Below are positions 28,001 through 33,376 of a DNA stretch of 64,000 nt, piece by piece. The notes beneath the pieces are model-generated. The model saw nothing but the letters and a program-made list of their open reading frames with translations. It ran no database searches and had not been told where the DNA came from. Each line of letters starts with the position of its first letter. Position 1 is the first letter of the stretch. The stretch lies in NCBI RefSeq assembly GCF_024868665.1, contig NC_079898.1, positions 24,788,367 to 24,852,366 of the forward strand, given 5' to 3'. The translations under genes were made by a program, and so were the position numbers. Source of the stretch: Triplophysa rosa. Lineage: Eukaryota > Chordata > Actinopteri > Cypriniformes > Nemacheilidae.

Positions 28001-31000
28001 TTATGTTTGTACTGTTACATTTGTTTCGAAGCTGCTTTGAAACATGAAAAACTGGGAAAAGTTCTCCATAAACAAATCTAAATTAAACTCAATGTGGCTT
28101 GAATTTATAAGCATTGCAGCTTGATCAAACTTGGGATCTGCACATTTAAAACAATTAGAACTTGAGTAAAAATACCCCACAAACCTTCCTGTACCGCGTT
28201 TAATCTCACAGGTATCACAGCATCTGCGACATCATTGCACAGCATTCTGGGTAAAATCTTCGCCAGTGAATTCAGCTCATCAAAGCGTTCCACATTAAAC
28301 ACAAACTTCCGGGGTGGGTACGACGCGATTTTTTTCAAATCAGATTCTTGCGTGTCTTTTATACCGAGAGCAAACACAGTGACGCCAGAACGCCGCAGCG
28401 CCGCCGCCGCGCTGGCCGCATCATCCGTGGACTTCCCATCAGTGATGACGATGGCCACCTGCTGAACGCGCTGGTCTCTTCTGCTGCCTCTCGCTTTGGT
28501 GAAAACCTGATCTTTGGCAAACGTGAGAGCGGCTCCGGTGTATGTCTTGCCGCGGCCGTATGAGATGCTGTTAATGTAGCGCAGGATATCGGCCTTGTCC
28601 TCGAAAGTGTTAAAGTAAACGTCAGCCCGAGGGACGTCGCTGTAGAGGATCACCGCCACCTTTATTTTACCTTTGCCCACGTCCAGACCTCTGATGGTGT
28701 TCTCCAGAAAGTTTCGCATTAGATGGAAGCTTCTGGATCTGATACTGCTGGACTGATCGACTATAAATGCAATATCTGCCACTACGTCCAACGTGCATTC
28801 TGTCAAAGAGAGAAAAACATATGTTGTTTGATTTCATGCACATGAAAAACTCATTGAATTCATTAATCTTGTAACACAATATACAGTACATCAAGGATCA
28901 TGCACTTACCTTGTGTGACGGCAAGTTCGTCCGCCGTTTCAATAGCGGTCTTGATCTTCTGCTGCACTTGAACAGCTGTATTAGTATTTATTATCCGGAA
29001 GCTGTTCGGTCGACTCGAGATATCCTCCATCTCATCCGGATCAGCTTTAGGCAAACCAACTGCGAAAACTGTCACAGCGTCTTTTTTGATGGAGCGAGCT
29101 GCCTGGACGGTACTGTCGGCTGATTCTCCAGCTGCGATGACTAACAGGAACTGTTTAAAGCCATCAGAGACGCGGCTCCCCGCAGCGTTGGTGAGGAAAT
29201 GTTTGCGAGCGTATTCAATGGCATTACCGATTCTGCGCTGACCCGTGGGCTTCAGCTGAAGGCTCCGGGCGTGGGTCACCATCTCAGCTTTGGACTTGTC
29301 AGTATTGAGCAAGAATTCTTCTTTGACATTTTCGCTGAACTGAGCCAAGCCAACGCGATTGGAATCCTTACCCGTGTTCAGCTGGTTGATCAATCTTGGC
29401 AGAAAATTCCTTATTAAAATTGAGTCTTGTTTAGATGCTAAGCTATCAACCAGTATGAAGAGATCAGCAAATTTGGGGACAAAACCTGAAGGAAAAGGAT
29501 ATAAAGGAATAAAACGTTTAATATCTCATCAAATTCAATTAAATATCTTGACTATCAGAGTAATGAAAACATTGAAGCACCGATATTCATAACTTTTTAC
29601 TTAAGGAATTTCATATCTGAATATAATACATAAAGTATATCTGAATAGAAAGTTTTCTATAAAAAGTACAATAGTGTTCCCATTAACTGGGTTTAGCGGT
29701 TATTGCACTCAATAGTAAGCTAATGTAAAATGTAACTTTTAACTATACATTTTTTAGTACTATAGACCGCTTAAGAAGACATAAGCGATGCTGGTCCAAT
29801 GCTGGACCAAAAGAACTTCCTGTTTAGGTTTGTACAAGCTTGTCAAAAAATGAGTTGGACGCATCACGTCGTATTTCTGTGCTCGAACCAACCCCCTAGG
29901 GTTCGTATAGGTTTCGGAAAGTTATTTTCGAACATGAAATTCCCTTACAAAACAACTTTTCTTAGTTCCTTATTGGATAATTCTCTTGGAAAAGCACGCC
30001 CACACGTCAACCAGCAAGAGCGAGAAAAAGAGCACGCCCACGCATCAACCAGCGAGAGCAGGAGAAAGAGCACGTCCATCAATGCGCTTCGTTCGTTGTA
30101 CTGAAGTTCAGCTGTGTTTGTTAGTTCACTGCATTTCGGTGAGGAATGTTATATAAATGGTGGATATAACGCTGGATTTGCAGATCGTTTGAAACTGATA
30201 TATTGCGCGGTCTCAATGCTAAAATATGCCGGACATGAACCGCACGCGGCAAGTGAAACTGAGTCATACGTCTGTGTTTTGTTGGCAATCGGCATGTACG
30301 TGCATAATGTAAATAACACGAACTTATAGTGAATCAACAGTTATGTAGGGATAATGTGCTCGTGCTGTAGTTCCACCCCCGCACGCCTTCAGGGGCTCGC
30401 CTGTTTTCGGAAATAATTGTACAGCTGTATCTGTCTTTTATAAATTTAATCAAACTAAATACTCTTTGAAGATACGAAGTATGCAGTACTACTCTATAGG
30501 TACTCAACGTTAATATGAGATTGGCAGAAACTGAATGCGTTACCTCCGCATTAATAAACGAATCAAAAATGTCAAACTAATATATTTAAGATTTAACTAT
30601 GTACCAAAGAAAAAAATGTCATTCAAAAATTAAACCGGAAGTTCTTCTGGACCAGAGTTTACATTTTGCAAAGTCTATAGGACAATATTTGACCCCTGGA
30701 CTTTATAGTTAGGGGGACTTTTGTCTTTATGAAGCTATTTTTGTCTATCCACATAAAACACAGTTAAATATTTAATTTAATACAATTCATTTTAATTCGA
30801 ACAATAATTGTTTTTACCTACTCGATATTTGCAAATCAATACAATTAATAGGTTTTTTAGGCCTAAGATAAAACATTAAATAAATGTGTTTATAATAAAT
30901 AAATGTAGGATATATTATAATTATATTATACCACATAAACGTATTTACCCATCAACTGTTCACTGACGGTAAAGCAGAGTTTGTTGCGCAGACTCTCTTG

Positions 31001-33376
31001 CAGACCCTGCAGTTCCTGATAGCTGTCGATACTGAACAAGAACTCCTCATGCGGGCTGTTAGCGATGGCGCGCAGTTTTGAGATGTTGCCCTTTCCCACT
31101 TTGATGATAAAGATGGAAACTCCCTGATTTCGTAACTTCTGAGCAGGTTCCTCCATGGGGTCACGTGATTCGCCGTCGGTGATGACTATGGCGATCCGAG
31201 GTACGTTATTCCTGGCGAGGTTGAAATAGTTCTCTTGAGCGAAAGTGAGAGCCTGACCGGTATTGGTTCCTCCTTTCCGGTAGATGAGATTGTCCAGTTT
31301 TCGGTGCAGGTCTTTCTTGTCTACGTAGTCACCGAGGAGAAACTCTGGGTACGGCTGGTCACTGAACTGGACGAGTCCCAGTCTCACCTTGTCCACTCGA
31401 AGGTTGAATTTGTCCACAACGGCATGAAGGAACTTCCTCACTTCCGCAAAGTTTTTTTCGCCGATGCTACTGGATGAGTCCACGAGGACCACCACGTCTG
31501 CCTGAGCCGTCTCATTGCAGTCTATCAAAGAGTGTAGGGTTAAGTACTTCTTTTATTTTATCACAATATAACATTAAATCCTGTGTTTAAACAAATAGAC
31601 TTACCTTTGGTTGTCACGGAGACCTCTACAGTAGTACACAGTTCATGAATGATACTCTGAGAGATTCCCTGCAGAGCCGCGAAGTCCGAGACGCTGTAGA
31701 CATGTTGATCGTACGGCCTGTTGGCGATCTGTTTCAGCAAGATATCGTCTGCATCTTTGATCCCGATGGCGTACAACTTGATCCCTCTTTCTCTGAGCTT
31801 CTGAGCGTGCGGTTCCACCTCATCCTGCGAGTTTCCATCCGTGATGACGACGGCAATCTGAGGAACGTTGTTCTGCGTGCGACTTCCCGCCTCCGGGACG
31901 AAATGATGGTTCAGCAGGAACTCTAAACCCTGGCCGGTATGCGTGCCGCCGGTTTTATAACGCAAATTCTTTATGTAGTTGAGAATGTCCTCTTTGTTCT
32001 GGTAAGTATTGAGTAAAAACTCTGTGCGGGGTGTGTCGCTGTACTGGACCAGACCGAGGCGCACTTTGTCGGGGGCGACTTCGAAGATGCTTACTAGCGA
32101 GGAGAGGAATACACGGATTTGTTGGAAGTTTTCCAGCCCGATGCTGGCCGAGCCATCCACCAGGAACACAATGTCAGCCACGGCCTCCTGCGTACATACT
32201 GAGAGAGAGAAAACATGACTTTAGATTAGGGTTGGGAACCGAGAACCGGGTCTGTTTTTTTTTTTAAAGAACCGGAACCGTGAGCAATTTATACGTTTCG
32301 GTTCCAAAAACGGTTCTGATGCGACAGATTGGCATTTAACTACACAACACATCGGTTTCCATGACTGTGCACGCACACCACAGATGCGGGGTTTAATATT
32401 TCTTTTTATATTTCATTAATTTAGGGAAATAAGCAAGTGTCTTAGCCCTCATTGGACTATTTGGATGTTATTGATAGTGTAAAAACATCAACTTTAAAGC
32501 ACATTTGATTGATGGATTAGCATTACTCGACATTACTTACTACCTTACAGTCCGCAACACTACATTCAATTAATGTAAAATAGTTAAAGGGGGGATGCAA
32601 CGGTGTTTCATGCATTCTGACTTCTTTACAATGTTAAACATGCTGGCTTCTCATCCTTAACATGGTCAACTTGTCAAAAACGAGTTGGACGTATGATGTA
32701 GTATTTCTGTGCTCGATACACTCCCCCAGCGTTCGTATTAGTTTCGGAAAGTTCTTTTCGAATAAGAAAATCCGTTTCGTAACAACTTTTCTTAGTCCCT
32801 TATTGGACAATTCTCCCGGAAAAGCACGTGGCACACCCATGCGTCAACCAAGGATAGCGAGTGAAGGAGCATGCGCATACGTCACTTTCACTTGTGTGCA
32901 GGAGAGAGATAGCACTACGTTCGCGAAGTTCAGCTGTATTTGTTTGTTCACTGTCGCACACGTCGTATGTTTTTGGAAATAATCGTACAGCTGTATCTGT
33001 CTTTTATAAATGTGATCAAACTAAAGACTCTACTGATATTTGAAGGGTACGATACTACTCTGTAAGTACTCAAAATTAACACAAGATATGCAGAAACTGT
33101 CCAAGTTACGGTCAGTTTAAAAAATAATAATATTTAATTCAAATGGAATCGGGAATCGTTAGGCAAAAATGGAACCGGAATCGGAACCGTAAAAGTTCTT
33201 ACGATACCCAACCCTACTTTAGATACAGAATATTCTGAAGACTGAATAAAGATTTTGGAATATACTGAACATTCTCATCTGTCAGAAAATGTGGCCTTAC
33301 CAACTTTCTGGCCATTGTTGACATGAAAACACACTGTTAGAAGAAGCAATCCAAGTAATTCCCAATCCTTCTTCAT
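860..33376 (-). CDS. col6a4: Collagen VI long alpha chain, col6a4-like (38 coding exons)
   Basis: A secreted matrix protein that should form collagen VI heterotrimers and beaded microfibrils around cells. I assembled 38 exons with GT-AG borders and consistent phases, giving 8,085 nt (2,694 aa) including the stop. Domain order: signal peptide, nine vWA domains (N9-N1), Cys-rich hinge, about 340-residue Gly-X-Y helix, Cys motif, vWA C1 and C2, acidic linker, Kunitz domain. Known collagen VI helices are about 336 residues, so no helix exon seems missing. A Kunitz domain without a preceding fibronectin III domain fits alpha-4 better than alpha-3. Nine N-terminal vWA domains is more than the seven of mammalian alpha-4/5/6, so a col6a3-type assignment is not fully excluded. 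The neighbour itga9 is on human chromosome 3, as are the COL6A4 pseudogene parts, COL6A5 and COL6A6. The weakest junction is the C2 exon donor. The a/b paralogue cannot be assigned. Confidence 0.88.
1402..1559 (-). CDS. col6a4: col6a4 exon: acidic linker
   Basis: 158-nt exon rich in Glu, Asp and Tyr: PPTEEAQEEDEEEYAYTESY, then TFTEEHTEEHEEDPAEPP, ending KIKH. Probably a flexible, extended linker between C2 and the Kunitz domain; the Tyr-in-acidic context could be sulphated (inference). Acceptor TTTCAG, donor GTGAAT, phase 2 to 1. Confidence 0.8.
1880..2155. repeat. hAT-like palindromic MITE, copy A (ends eroded)
   Basis: AT-rich inverted structure with arms ATAAAAGTTTGTGTTTACAT and its complement near 2115-2145, flanking GTACTGTGCATTATAAT-type sequence. 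Same family as 3883-4043, 5653-5976 and 25228-25541, but its terminal GGGCTG motifs are missing. Confidence 0.6.
2610..2697 (-). CDS. col6a4: col6a4 exon: short linker after C2
   Basis: 88-nt exon encoding QPIPRSDAPARECDAFQPRT then VEFGQSVE. Acceptor TTGTGCAG, donor GTTAGT. Its phase (1 to 2) fits the C2 exon and the acidic exon downstream, which supports its use. Confidence 0.75.
2770..3021. repeat. GTTCACC-type short repeat next to the C2 exon
   Basis: Resembles copies at 13436-13660, 21755-22092 and 52880-53065. Shared words include AAAAGAAGATATTTTGA, GACTTCCATTGTATGA and a terminal AGTTCACC followed by an A-rich run. Its edge coincides with the 3' end of the collagen C2 exon. Confidence 0.65.
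3022..3738 (-). CDS. col6a4: col6a4 exon: vWA domain C2
   Basis: Starts DRCNPDPACGINVNPEPLRM, then LDLSVLMDASDNLN opens the C2 domain; NVVMFIVMAGQTFDWRQMEK is a late core strand. The MIDAS is degenerate (DASDN). The 3' end is uncertain: the next exon needs phase 1, and the only fitting late site is A|GTTCAC at 3021-3020, a weak donor in the edge of a repeat. Reading on without splicing gives a stop at 2993. The 5' border (CTCAG acceptor) is firm; the 3' border is tentative. Confidence 0.78.
3883..4043. mobile_element. hAT-like MITE, copy B (161 bp, 8-bp TSD)
   Basis: Ends in TAGGGCTGTTAAACGATTAA and an inverted copy ending CAGCCCGA. It is flanked by the perfect 8-bp direct repeat CAATGCAA (3875-3882 and 4044-4051), as expected of hAT transposition. 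Almost wholly palindromic, no coding capacity. It lies in the intron between C1 and C2. Confidence 0.85.
4495..4860. repeat. Dispersed repeat related to 60265-60790
   Basis: Shares GAGACCACTTTTGAATTATT-type ends and the TTTGTTTCATTCTGTGA word with 12841-13345 and 60265-60790. Non-coding, intronic, diverged. Confidence 0.45.
4981..5056 (-). CDS. col6a4: col6a4 exon: vWA domain C1, last part
   Basis: 76-nt exon encoding VDDTRSFIVVDGEGVSRIKQ then CVICF. It completes C1 and carries a CxxC pair at the C1-C2 border. Acceptor TTTCAG, donor GTAAGC. Confidence 0.87.
5131..5627 (-). CDS. col6a4: col6a4 exon: vWA domain C1, main part
   Basis: 497-nt exon starting (G)ANRGQCPAYPTELVIALDMSAG. The first MIDAS loop is weak (DMSAG) and the third reads FTNGLSED. 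GARVSVISYSSESKYLIRFS and ADIGLGVVALRPANDVQLAV are the typical core strands. Ends LAVQ before GTAACT; the next exon completes the domain. Confidence 0.9.
5653..5976. mobile_element. hAT-like MITE, copy C (324 bp, 8-bp TSD)
   Basis: Same terminal motif as copy B (TAGGGCTGTCAAACGATTAA, inverted at the right end ..GCCCTA). Flanked by a perfect TSD, ATAAAAAT (5645-5652 and 5977-5984). It lies only 18 bp upstream of the C1 exon acceptor dinucleotide region, in the intron. Confidence 0.87.
6469..6505 (-). CDS. col6a4: col6a4 exon: post-helix Cys motif
   Basis: 37-nt exon encoding ECELVEYIRNNC plus one base. The two cysteines flank the end of the helix as in other collagen VI chains and lead into C1. 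Acceptor TGTTAAG, donor GTGAGT. Confidence 0.83.
6615..6650 (-). CDS. col6a4: col6a4 last collagenous exon (36 nt)
   Basis: Encodes GNRGSPGASVMP, the end of the triple helix. Acceptor TTTTTTTAG, donor GTAAGT. Together the helix exons give about 340 residues, close to the family length. Confidence 0.85.
7064..8755 (+). CDS. L2 LINE reverse transcriptase (partial ORF2, 563 aa, open)
   Basis: RNA-directed DNA polymerase that copies the element at the target site. Visible motifs: NYRPISNLPFISKILEKV (about residues 120-140), LLVLLDLSAAFDTIDH (motif A, about 188), GVPQGSVLGPLLFALY (motif B, about 247) and CYADDTQLYI with the catalytic YADD (about 279). The C-terminal L2 signature LQLVQNAAARVLTRTKK and STLHWLPIKHRVNFKILL is also present. 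No frameshift or stop interrupts it, so it may be a fairly recent insertion, but without endonuclease it is not autonomous. The start Met is arbitrary. Confidence 0.88.
   Translation: MNYFTYKIQDNREKIITMQSEVKPAEQTNYSALKEKMQLFYTVDQDELSKIIRSSKSTTCILDPIPTNLLKEMLPEIIDPLLGIINSSLTLGHVPKAYKVAVIRPLVKKPQLDPRELRNYRPISNLPFISKILEKVVSTQLCSFLQRNDINEEFQSGFRACHSTETALIRVTNDLLLASDRGCISLLVLLDLSAAFDTIDHSTLLHRLENYVGIKGIALKWFKSYLSDRFQFVAINNEVSRKSQVQYGVPQGSVLGPLLFALYMLPLGDIIKRHGVSFHCYADDTQLYISSKPHETQQFHRIMECIVDIKNWMSNNFLLLNSDKTEVLLIGPKTAISNNQEYCLTIDGCSIKPSSSAKNLGVLFDSNLSFESHVANTCKIAFFHFKNISKLRHMLSISDAEKLIHAFMTSRLDYCNALLGGCPAGLLQKLQLVQNAAARVLTRTKKYEHISPVLSTLHWLPIKHRVNFKILLITYKALHGLAPQYLNELLLYYSPSRALRSQASCQLVIPRISKSSAGGRSFSYLAPKLWNSLPCTVREADTLCQFKSRLKTHLFNLAYTTLP
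9391..9540. repeat. (GT)n microsatellite in the L2 3' UTR
   Basis: Interrupted GTGTGT run with GCGTGC and GTACGT variants. Apparent short reading frames over it are artefacts of the repeat. Confidence 0.9.
9712..9774 (-). CDS. col6a4: col6a4 collagenous exon (63 nt)
   Basis: Encodes GNAGASGIPGDPGERGMDGH R, phase 0. The 3.06-kb intron after it holds the antisense L2 element, whose 3' tail ends about 35 bp from this exon. Confidence 0.86.
9944..10006 (-). CDS. col6a4: col6a4 collagenous exon (63 nt)
   Basis: Encodes GEDGAKGSGASKGHKGYRGT P, with a SGASKG interruption. The acceptor (AATAATAAG) has a poor pyrimidine tract; donor GTACGA. Frame and Gly content support the call despite weak splice signals. 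Confidence 0.8.
10089..10124 (-). CDS. col6a4: col6a4 collagenous exon (36 nt)
   Basis: Encodes GKPGYIGLPGLQ, phase 0. Acceptor TTTGTAG, donor GTTTGT. Confidence 0.85.
10272..10322 (-). CDS. col6a4: col6a4 collagenous exon with interruption (51 nt)
   Basis: Encodes GQDGRDGFGPAGPKGNK. The GFG step is a one-residue imperfection in the repeat, which explains the 17-codon length. Acceptor AAACAG, donor GTACCC. Confidence 0.85.
10817..10879 (-). CDS. col6a4: col6a4 collagenous exon (63 nt)
   Basis: Encodes GVPGDMGIKGDPGPDGFKGP P, phase 0. Acceptor TGTTCAG, donor GTCAGT. Confidence 0.87.
10980..11042 (-). CDS. col6a4: col6a4 collagenous exon (63 nt)
   Basis: Encodes GPTGPSGVEGSEGKPGRRGS R, phase 0. 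Acceptor CTCATAG, donor GTATTT (weak). Confidence 0.85.
11157..11219 (-). CDS. col6a4: col6a4 collagenous exon (63 nt)
   Basis: Encodes GAAGGVGTTGDRGEPGVPGVQ, phase 0. Acceptor CTTCAG, donor GTGTGT. Confidence 0.87.
11325..11390 (-). CDS. col6a4: col6a4 collagenous exon with second RGD (66 nt)
   Basis: Encodes GVTSDERGDPGQRGPQGYPG PT. It contains the second RGD of the helix and a short interruption (GVTSDERG). Acceptor TTTGTAG, donor GTGAGG. Confidence 0.87.
11478..11513 (-). CDS. col6a4: col6a4 collagenous exon (36 nt)
   Basis: Encodes GAPGRRGLPGLL, phase 0. Acceptor TTTTTAG, donor GTATGT. Confidence 0.85.
11753..11806 (-). CDS. col6a4: col6a4 collagenous exon (54 nt)
   Basis: Encodes GDEGLPGPPGDNGESGDP, phase 0. 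Acceptor TTGTCAG, donor GTGAGT. Confidence 0.88.
12387..12452 (-). CDS. col6a4: col6a4 collagenous exon with helix interruption (66 nt)
   Basis: Encodes GSPGLHNRTPGLKGERGEAG PP (22 residues). The LHNRTP stretch breaks the Gly-X-Y pattern and adds a potential N-glycosylation site (NRT). Confidence 0.87.
12555..12617 (-). CDS. col6a4: col6a4 collagenous exon with RGD (63 nt)
   Basis: Encodes 21 residues GMKGFKGSPGPKG.. ending VRGDP, which contains an RGD tripeptide. RGD in collagen VI helices can be recognised by integrins; whether this one is exposed is unknown. Confidence 0.88.
12723..12776 (-). CDS. col6a4: col6a4 collagenous exon (54 nt)
   Basis: Encodes GDTGLQGLAGPEGDPGDA, phase 0. Acceptor GTGCAG, donor GTAATT. 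Confidence 0.85.
12841..13345. repeat. Dispersed repeat, second copy of the 60265-60790 family
   Basis: Shares long words with 60265-60790, for example TTTCTAGATG, TGTTGAATTTCAAC, AAAGTCATCCGAC and GTGAAAGACTGA in the same order. Non-coding, in the collagen intron. Confidence 0.7.
13436..13660. repeat. GTTCACC-type short repeat
   Basis: Contains AAAAAGAAGATATTTTGAAG, GACTTCCATTGTATGAGCA and the end TTTTTGGGTGAACTATCCTT, matching the copies at 2770, 21755 and 52880. Confidence 0.7.
13931..14151. repeat. GGTTCTT palindromic MITE
   Basis: Inverted arms GCGATGCCATAGAAGAACC (13960s) and GGTTCTTCTATGGCATCG (14098-14115) with the ends CTTAAAAGGTTC and TTTTAAGAGTG. No coding capacity. It sits about 50 bp from the acidic collagenous exon. 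Confidence 0.75.
14204..14248 (-). CDS. col6a4: col6a4 collagenous exon (45 nt)
   Basis: Encodes GEDGEDGLDGVDGEQ, a strongly acidic Gly-X-Y stretch. Acceptor TTGACAG, donor GTCACA (weak). Confidence 0.82.
14917..14943 (-). CDS. col6a4: col6a4 collagenous exon (27 nt)
   Basis: Encodes GQRGYTGNK, phase 0, between TTTTAACAG and GTGAGT. 27-nt exons are common in collagen VI helices. Confidence 0.82.
15248..15319 (-). CDS. col6a4: col6a4 collagenous exon with helical Cys (72 nt)
   Basis: Encodes 24 residues of Gly-X-Y including GTQGHNGCPGNRGGK. The Cys falls at about helix position 50, counting from the GIS of the hinge exon. Alpha-3(VI) carries a tetramer-stabilising cysteine at about that position, so the role may be shared. 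Confidence 0.88.
15584..15637 (-). CDS. col6a4: col6a4 collagenous exon (54 nt)
   Basis: Encodes GLPGEMGYPGFPGDEGAM, 18 residues of Gly-X-Y, phase 0. Acceptor GCGTAG, donor GTACGT. Confidence 0.88.
15986..16078 (-). CDS. col6a4: col6a4 exon: Cys-rich hinge and start of triple helix
   Basis: 93-nt exon encoding ESVALKECCNVSCSCTG followed by ISGPRGPPGRPAQK. The cluster of four cysteines just before the first Gly-X-Y triplets is where collagen VI chains are disulphide-linked. Acceptor CCATCAG, donor GTAAGA. Confidence 0.88.
16342..18608. mobile_element. 2.27-kb terminal-inverted-repeat transposon, non-autonomous
   Basis: The ends match as inverted repeats over about 40 bp: CACAATTCAATTTTCAGACC at 16342 and its complement ending at 18608, each followed by CAATGTAAATGCAAAA. 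I saw no clear target-site duplication, so the superfamily is open. Inside are a GC-rich segment (17270-17530) and short reading frames without a recognisable transposase. It fills most of the intron before the helix exons. Confidence 0.7.
18721..19485. mobile_element. CACTGTAAAAAA-ended MITE
   Basis: Short inverted ends CACTGTAAAAAA (18721) and TTTTTTACAGTG (ending 19485) enclose about 765 bp with repeated GAGTCAACTT/AAGTTGACT-like words. No coding potential and no clear target-site duplication. Confidence 0.65.
19800..19936 (-). CDS. col6a4: col6a4 exon: vWA domain N1, last part
   Basis: 137-nt exon encoding GVSSLLIVSLEGVVDFHHLE and ending NMLNVGNALMKQI, the last strand and helix of N1. 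Borders CTCCAG / GTAAGT, phase 1 to 0. A 3.7-kb intron with two transposon-like elements separates it from the helix exons. Confidence 0.85.
20359..20437 (-). CDS. col6a4: col6a4 exon: vWA domain N1, middle part
   Basis: 79-nt exon encoding VLILFTDGLDDTIEHLMASS plus EKLKHS, the beta-strand with the TDG element of N1. Borders are a CTGTAG acceptor and a GTAAGT donor. Phase 0 to 1 fits both neighbours. Confidence 0.85.
20462..20944. mobile_element. hAT-like MITE with CAGTGTTGG ends (8-bp TSD)
   Basis: Inverted ends CAGTGTTGGATATAAC and ..TTGCCCAACACTG, rich in AGTTACT/AGTAACT words. Flanked by a perfect 8-bp duplication CATACAAT (20454-20461 and 20945-20952). Intronic, 25 bp before the small N1 middle exon in + coordinates. 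Confidence 0.85.
21755..22092. repeat. GTTCACC-type repeat with a long internal hairpin
   Basis: A copy of the family at 2770 and 13436, with GGACAGTTCGCCCAAATATG at one end and GTTGAACTATTCCTTTAA at the other. It contains a perfect 41-bp inverted repeat (21865-21905 and 21935-21975). It ends only about 12 bp from the N1 exon donor. Confidence 0.75.
22104..22447 (-). CDS. col6a4: col6a4 exon: vWA domain N1, first part
   Basis: First of three exons for the divergent vWA-like domain next to the triple helix. It starts DCNIDIGIGFDESRRATTQP, contains DLCCITTDKIETKIGYRLVS, and ends ..RSTAKVK before GTAGGG (344 nt, phase 1 to 0). A split, Cys-containing N1 domain without a canonical DxSxS is typical of long collagen VI chains. 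Confidence 0.85.
22698..23285 (-). CDS. col6a4: col6a4 exon: vWA domain N2
   Basis: 588-nt phase 1-1 exon starting FCEKEMADLVFLIDGSESIK. The first MIDAS loop is intact (DGSES) and Thr is present in GTNTW, while the third element is TDGEA (Ser to Ala). Ends ..SIDPRG before GTAAGT. Confidence 0.9.
23406..24844. mobile_element. hAT-like element with CAGGGCTGGG ends (8-bp TSD, 1.44 kb)
   Basis: Ends CAGGGCTGGGAAGGTTAC and its complement ..CTCCCCAGCCCTG, flanked by a perfect GTTATAAA duplication (23398-23405 and 24845-24852). The core contains a second insert starting near 23645 (TTCTCAAACTGGGGGCCGTG), so the element is probably nested. No transposase frame seen. Confidence 0.82.
25228..25541. 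repeat. hAT-like palindromic MITE, copy D (diverged)
   Basis: Contains GATTAATTGCATCCTGAATA at the left and ACTTTTATTCTGGATGTGAT at the right, the same arms as copies B and C but with mutated ends and no clean duplication. Confidence 0.65.
25633..26208 (-). CDS. col6a4: col6a4 exon: vWA domain N3 (metal site lost)
   Basis: 576-nt phase 1-1 exon starting ECKRPELMDVIFLLDAAGTP. The metal site is lost: DAAGT replaces DxSxS and TDGQV replaces TDGxS. The remaining fold (RVRFGAIVYSSTPHSEFTLN, VNLFAIGAAGAREVEL) is well kept and open. Confidence 0.88.
26310..26861 (-). CDS. col6a4: col6a4 exon: vWA domain N4
   Basis: 552-nt phase 1-1 exon beginning CEGLLADVVFLIDGSESI. DxSxS (DGSES) and the Thr of GKTYTG are present, but the third MIDAS element reads LTNGDS, an Asp-to-Asn change. 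Only about 110 bp of intron separates it from N5, and a similar short gap separates it from N3, so N5-N4-N3 form a compact block. Confidence 0.9.
26975..27544 (-). CDS. col6a4: col6a4 exon: vWA domain N5
   Basis: 570-nt phase 1-1 exon. Begins CQLTAEADIYFLLDESGSIS and has an intact MIDAS (DESGS, GGTRTD, ITDGKS). Ends ..LKEICSFEG before a GTGAGA donor. A C-terminal CxF-type end recurs across the array. Confidence 0.9.
28185..28799 (-). CDS. col6a4: col6a4 exon: vWA domain N6
   Basis: 615-nt phase 1-1 exon starting at ECTLDVVADIAFIVDQSSSI. Complete MIDAS (DQSSS, Thr of GKTYTG, ITDGKS). Longer than its neighbours because of a tail (VADAVIPVRLNAVQEG) before the GTTTGT donor. Confidence 0.88.
28910..29485 (-). 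CDS. col6a4: col6a4 exon: vWA domain N7 (metal site degenerate)
   Basis: 576-nt phase 1-1 exon, fold recognisable from FADLFILVDS, NRVGLAQFSENVKEEFLLNT and VTVFAVGLPKADP. The MIDAS is broken: the DxSxS position reads DSLAS and the TDGxS position reads AAGES. It probably keeps a vWA fold without divalent-cation-dependent ligand binding. The frame is open throughout, so this is divergence rather than pseudogenisation. Confidence 0.88.
29755..30690. repeat. 0.9-kb repeat, first copy
   Basis: Between N8 and N7. Its core matches 32650-33060 in order: TTGTCAAAAAATGAGTTGGAC, GTATTTCTGTGCTCGA, GTTTCGGAAAGTT, then ACAACTTTTCTTAGT. The ends here (CTATAGAC.. and ..GTCTATAG) differ from the second copy, so one of them is a composite. 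Confidence 0.65.
30949..31521 (-). CDS. col6a4: col6a4 exon: vWA domain N8
   Basis: 573-nt phase 1-1 exon beginning DCNETAQADVVVLVDSSSSIG. MIDAS motifs are complete (DSSSS, GGTNTG, ITDGES). The domain continues through the usual IFIIKVGKG strand and ends before GTAAAT. The intron downstream carries a copy of a roughly 0.9-kb repeat that is also present upstream of N9. Confidence 0.9.
31605..32198 (-). CDS. col6a4: col6a4 exon: vWA domain N9
   Basis: First and outermost vWA domain, one 594-nt phase 1-1 exon. It starts with CTQEAVADIVFLVDGSASIG, and the metal-ion (MIDAS) residues look intact: DGSAS, the Thr of GGTHTG, and ITDGNS. It ends before a GTAAG donor. Single-exon, phase 1-1 vWA modules are usual for collagen VI and allow duplication without frameshift. 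Confidence 0.9.
32227..33216. mobile_element. 0.99-kb hAT-like element, second copy (8-bp TSD)
   Basis: Ends TAGGGTTGGGAACCGAGAAC and ..CGATACCCAACCCTA, flanked by a perfect CTTTAGAT duplication (32219-32226 and 33217-33224). Rich in GGAACCG/CGGTTCC words near both ends; the core is shared with 29755-30690. It fills intron 1 of the collagen coding region. Confidence 0.85.
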
